From Firmicutes bacterium ASF500 (GTDB taxonomy: Bacteria > Bacillota > Clostridia > Oscillospirales > Oscillospiraceae): a DNA stretch of 64,000 nucleotides. The DNA lies in the NCBI GenBank assembly GCA_000492175.2, contig CP097573.1, forward strand, positions 2,480,001 through 2,544,000, in the 5' to 3' direction. Numbering within the stretch: position 1 is the stretch's first letter; the number at the start of each line of letters is the position of its first letter. Shown here one piece after another: positions 61,201-64,000 of the stretch. The translations under genes were made by a program, and so were the position numbers. Below the pieces are notes generated by a model. The model was not told the DNA's origin. It did not search any database and was given only the letters and a program-made list of their open reading frames with translations.

Positions 61201-64000
61201 GAAGGCCACCAACGCGGGCACTTACACCGTCTGGTACCGCATTCAGGAGACAGACAATTATACCGGCGAGGCCCCCCAGAGCGTGACGGCGACGATTGCC
61301 AAAAAGTCAGTAGTCCCTGTCATTACGCTGGACCAAGATACTTTTATCTACAACGGTGACCCGAAGGAGCCGGTTGTCACGCTGACTGAGGCCGACGGTA
61401 CTACGGAAATTCCGGCCGGTGAGTATACGGTAGCGTACAGCAACAATATCAACGTGGGTACCGCCGCCGCTGTGACTGTCACCGCCAAGCCTGACGGCAA
61501 CTACTCGTTTACCGATGTAACAAAGGACTTTACTATCGAAAAGGAGAAGGCCAAAGTCACCACCGCCCCGGAAGCGGTGGGCGAACCGCTTGTCTTCAAC
61601 ACCAGAGCCCAGAAGCTGGTGACTGCGGGCGCGGGGACCGGCGGCACGATGGTTTACTCTGTGGATGGTGAGAACGGAACCTATTCGCCAACCATCCCTA
61701 CCAAGACCAACGCCGGAGATTACACGGTACATTATAAGGTACAGGGCGATAGCAACCACAGCGACTCCGATGTGGGCTCGGTGGTTGTCACCATCGCCCC
61801 CAAGACGGTGAAGGACCCCACCATCACGCTGTTTGACGAGAATGGGGACCCACTTGTCAGCTATACCTATGACGGCAGTGCCAAAGAGCCCCAGGTTACA
61901 GTCGTTGACGGCAGTACGCCTATTGATGCAGGCGAATACGAGATCCGCTACGAAAACAACACAGACGCCGGTAATACCGCTACGGTCAACATCATCGACA
62001 AGCCGGGTGGCAATTACACCGTGTCGGGCTCCAAGACGTTTGTAATCCAAAAGGCGAATATCGTGTTCAATCCGGCTCCGAGCGCGGCTGTTATCACCTA
62101 CGACGGCAAGGCCCATGAGCTCCTGGTCCCTGGCACGACCAGCGGCGGCGAAGTGCTGTACGCGCTGAACAGCGCAACAAGCAGGTATGACGCGGCCATC
62201 CCCCAGGCCACACTTGCGGGGGATTACACCGTCTATTACAAGGTCGTGGGAGATAAAAACCACAACGATTTCGCGGTGCAGTCCGTGGACGTGACCATCC
62301 AGCGCAAGGAGCTGACCGACATCACCATCGAGCTGACCCCCGACAGCTTTGAGTATGACGGCACGGAGAAGCTGCCCACAGTCACGGTTAAGGACGGCAA
62401 GACGGTACTGCCGGAGGAAGAGTATACATGGGAATGTGATGTGGATTCTCCGACGAACCAGGGTACTTACACCATTACAATTGAGGACGCTCCGGGCGGC
62501 AACTACGATCTGACCGGAGTTACCCCCAACACCGCCACCTTCACCATCGGCAAGACGGCGCAGGCTCCGCTGGTGATCGAGGACAAACCCACCTCCACTG
62601 TCTACGGTGACACGTTCACGCTGACCACCAGCGGCGGCTCCAGCAGCAGCGCGGTGACTTGGAGCGTGACAGGTCCTGCCACCGTGGACAAGAACACCGG
62701 CGATGTGGAGATCACAGGTGTGGGTGAGGTCACCATTACGGCCACCAATCCCGGCGACCAAAACTACCTGCCGGTCTCCGACCAGTGGACCTTTACCGCC
62801 GAGCCAAAGCCTGTTACGGCTTCCGTTGTGGTCGGGAATAAGGCCTATGACGGTACGACAAGCGCTGCCGTAACCACCGCTGATATTGACGCCGACCTTC
62901 TGACCGGCGACACAGTGACCATCGACCCGGCCAGCATTACCGCCGCCTTTGACACCGTCAATGTGGGCACGGGGAAGACCGTCACACTGGATACCTCCAA
63001 GGTTCAGGTGACTGGCGATACAGCCAAATATGACATCAGCTATCCCGACGCAGTGACGGCGAATATCACCCAGGCGACTACCAGAATCACCACCGAACCT
63101 ACGGGAATCGCTCCGCTGACCTACACAGGCGAGCCTCAGGAGCTGGTCACGGCGGGCAAGACCAATGTGGGCTTCCTGGTCTATTCGCTGGACGGGACCA
63201 ATTTCTCCCCCGACATCCCCACAGGGACCAACGCCGGAACCTACAACGTCTATTATAAGGTAGACGGGACCGCCGACTACACTGGCGTAGCCGTGAACAC
63301 AACACCGATTTCCGTGACCATCGGCCCCAAGTCCATCACGCCTGTGGTGGAGCTGTCGGAGTCCTCCTTCCTGTACGACGGCACGAAGAAAGAACCGAAG
63401 GTTACAGTCAAGGATGGTAAAACCGTAATTGGCGAGGAGCAGTACACGATCACGTGGGCAAATGACGACACGTCGGTTACAGACGGATTGCTGACATCCG
63501 CCGGTACGTATACAGCCACCATCGAGAACGTCCCCAACGGGAACTATTCCTTCACTGTCACCGCCAAGGCGGAAATCGTCCCGGCGGAACAGGCCGCGAT
63601 AGAGATCACCGGTCAGCCCGCCCATGTCTACTACGGTGACAGGATTACCAGCCTGGGGACCTCCGGCGGCACCGGAGAAGGAACGGTAAAATGGAGCGTC
63701 ACAGCGGGCGGAGCCAGCGCTGAGATTGATGAGGACTCGAGCGTTCTCACCATCAAGGGCACCGGGTCCGTCACGGTCAAGGCGGAGCGAACGGTCCCCA
63801 ACTATGGCCCCGTGAGCGCTGTCTGGACCTTTACCGTAGAGCCCAAGCCGGTTTTGGCGGAGGTGACGGTCACCGGGAAGGTCTACGATGGAACTACAGC
63901 TATTGCCGATGCCGACATTGCGGTGGCGGTAAAGGCCAGCGATTTGGTCGATTCTGTCAACGATGTTATCACAATCACCGCGAAGGGTACCTATGACAAC
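58250..64000 (+). CDS. Giant secreted repeat protein (MBG/YDG-type), 3' end outside the window
   Basis: Open for 1917 codons with no stop before the window edge. The signal peptide is about 1-26. Residues about 34-135 are rich in Cys and His in a repeated pattern (HTAECGY, HQHTAEC, CAHEC, HEHDGACGY). After a helical linker and a second Cys region (CPACGTEDTEPC, CALCGN), the rest is tandem beta domains of about 85-100 residues. These alternate MBG-like units (TYDGKAHELLVPG, TYTGEPQELVTAG), TPVVELSESSFLYDGT-type units, and YDG units (NKAYDGTTSAAV, TGKVYDGTTAI). Such proteins are typically wall-anchored adhesins; the anchor, if any, lies beyond the window. GGGAGGTCATAGT precedes the ATG. Confidence 0.88.
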   Translation, partial: MKRRVLSFVLTLALCLNLCPVWVLAAGEETGGGICPHHQEHTAECGYAAPSPEQECTHSHDDGCYVTETSCTHQHTAECAPEPEDASSSGEPVSCAHECTEDSGCVTRTLSCQHEHDGACGYAPEDPGAPCAFICRVCPIEDLIGELPDSVSERNSDQVQAQIEEIYALYDELTDDERQLVDLSPCASLWEQADKLGAVAEDGKTYILSANETFDSPYVISKPTIIDTKEFTLFGTGSSAVQVTGTGDLEIRGKVESNKVGVEVLSGGTLRITEPGTNVKSGTYALDIASGGVVQLSAGEYYGKIAAIRAADNNFADFLAPGYAYFDENGSPILPENMATVKANTVVVGECTDHTGKTYKHTPGTTEHTWTCPACGTEDTEPCTFDFEDKNGTCALCGNTLTIEVDENDLTDLVYDGTIQPEDVKITVTLTDGSNKVLVKGTDYEVKYEPRKDAGEIKVTVTGITFNGTFTKTYTVDPDRPVLAWDTTPVEVDYDGEPVEASTPAQTGDLPPVKINILSTEDNLQQYLQYSYKKQGDADYTDGLPTNAGTYDVIVSLPEMQNFEAAVSAPITLTINQISPITTAPKAAKPTYNGEKQELVTAGVLDPVAVADGLEIQFSVNENGTYSTTIPTGTNAWEGYTVWYKVVGLTGNYIEPNPNPAEVSDVVIQRKPITPMVELSQTKYQYDGDWKEPVVTVKDGDTVLPTSEYTVTYENNRDVSTADKPAKVIVADKTGGNYDITEVTVTFQITLREQAALSITGQPRTVTYGDQFPLVAPGGSGNGEVTWAIIAGSDVATVNPKSGQITIVGDGEATVRATKSGKDPVTGVTNYEDAIATWPFTASKKSVTAIVTAEDKPYDTNTNATVHAVVEEGVLSGDEIIITGLTGTFDSAGAGVDKTVKVDTSKATITGKNSEHYAVSYSSTTVKATIHKAVAKITTPPVAAALTYDGTEWDLIAAAPVVDPAGVPVEYALSKDGPYSTDFPKATNAGTYTVWYRIQETDNYTGEAPQSVTATIAKKSVVPVITLDQDTFIYNGDPKEPVVTLTEADGTTEIPAGEYTVAYSNNINVGTAAAVTVTAKPDGNYSFTDVTKDFTIEKEKAKVTTAPEAVGEPLVFNTRAQKLVTAGAGTGGTMVYSVDGENGTYSPTIPTKTNAGDYTVHYKVQGDSNHSDSDVGSVVVTIAPKTVKDPTITLFDENGDPLVSYTYDGSAKEPQVTVVDGSTPIDAGEYEIRYENNTDAGNTATVNIIDKPGGNYTVSGSKTFVIQKANIVFNPAPSAAVITYDGKAHELLVPGTTSGGEVLYALNSATSRYDAAIPQATLAGDYTVYYKVVGDKNHNDFAVQSVDVTIQRKELTDITIELTPDSFEYDGTEKLPTVTVKDGKTVLPEEEYTWECDVDSPTNQGTYTITIEDAPGGNYDLTGVTPNTATFTIGKTAQAPLVIEDKPTSTVYGDTFTLTTSGGSSSSAVTWSVTGPATVDKNTGDVEITGVGEVTITATNPGDQNYLPVSDQWTFTAEPKPVTASVVVGNKAYDGTTSAAVTTADIDADLLTGDTVTIDPASITAAFDTVNVGTGKTVTLDTSKVQVTGDTAKYDISYPDAVTANITQATTRITTEPTGIAPLTYTGEPQELVTAGKTNVGFLVYSLDGTNFSPDIPTGTNAGTYNVYYKVDGTADYTGVAVNTTPISVTIGPKSITPVVELSESSFLYDGTKKEPKVTVKDGKTVIGEEQYTITWANDDTSVTDGLLTSAGTYTATIENVPNGNYSFTVTAKAEIVPAEQAAIEITGQPAHVYYGDRITSLGTSGGTGEGTVKWSVTAGGASAEIDEDSSVLTIKGTGSVTVKAERTVPNYGPVSAVWTFTVEPKPVLAEVTVTGKVYDGTTAIADADIAVAVKASDLVDSVNDVITITAKGTYDN

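Overview
The window looks like chromosomal DNA of a gut anaerobe of the Oscillospiraceae (Clostridia; Flavonifractor, Lawsonibacter or Intestinimonas type). The evidence is high GC content, AAGGAGG-type ribosome binding sites, Firmicutes protein families (HemZ, RelA, RNase J, SLH surface protein, MMPL and MATE exporters) and many short GTAGGG-ended palindromic repeats in the gaps. The assignment is inferred from content; no ribosomal RNA is present to confirm it. I found no insertion sequence, complete prophage or CRISPR array.

Layout. 0-8 kb: an XRE regulator, a kinase/amidotransferase pair, and Leloir galactose genes (galK-galT facing galM plus a PatB/MalY lyase). 8-12 kb: a hybrid sensor kinase preceded by a short overlapping leader ORF, and a small lipoprotein. 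12-23 kb: a long minus-strand run, recJ-relA-dtd-unknown-MBL-hemZ-nucleoside kinase-GH13 amylase, with a palindromic repeat in several of its gaps. 23-31 kb: a large S-layer-homology protein, an orphan phage-tail-like gene, nadE, and two paralogous 49-residue mini-genes, each with its own promoter and terminator, around a ribbon-helix-helix gene. 31-44 kb: two adjacent RND-superfamily systems. One is a TetR-controlled operon (tetR-TolC-like-adaptor-RND pump); the other is an MMPL transporter overlapping a 1154-residue surface protein. 44-51 kb: a CmpB-type membrane protein, a MATE exporter, a small acidic-tailed membrane protein, a polysaccharide deacetylase, a YafQ-type toxin-antitoxin pair, SPFH/NfeD, a WYL regulator, a tandem repeat block and an ArsC-like protein. 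51-58 kb: a sugar nucleotidyltransferase with a degenerate phosphomutase domain, RNase J, a His/Cys-rich secreted protein, a pyrB with a fused zinc-ribbon tail, and five tRNAs (Gly, Arg, His, Gln, Lys). 58-64 kb: a giant secreted repeat protein that runs off the window.

The strongest leads are the paired 49-residue cassettes, the MMPL plus fibre-like surface protein unit, the TolC-like component in an apparent monoderm, repeat insertions that supply stop codons to recJ and dtd, and a roughly 208 bp element present in two diverged copies at 23.2 and 37.7 kb. All function calls come from reading motifs by eye; no database search was run.
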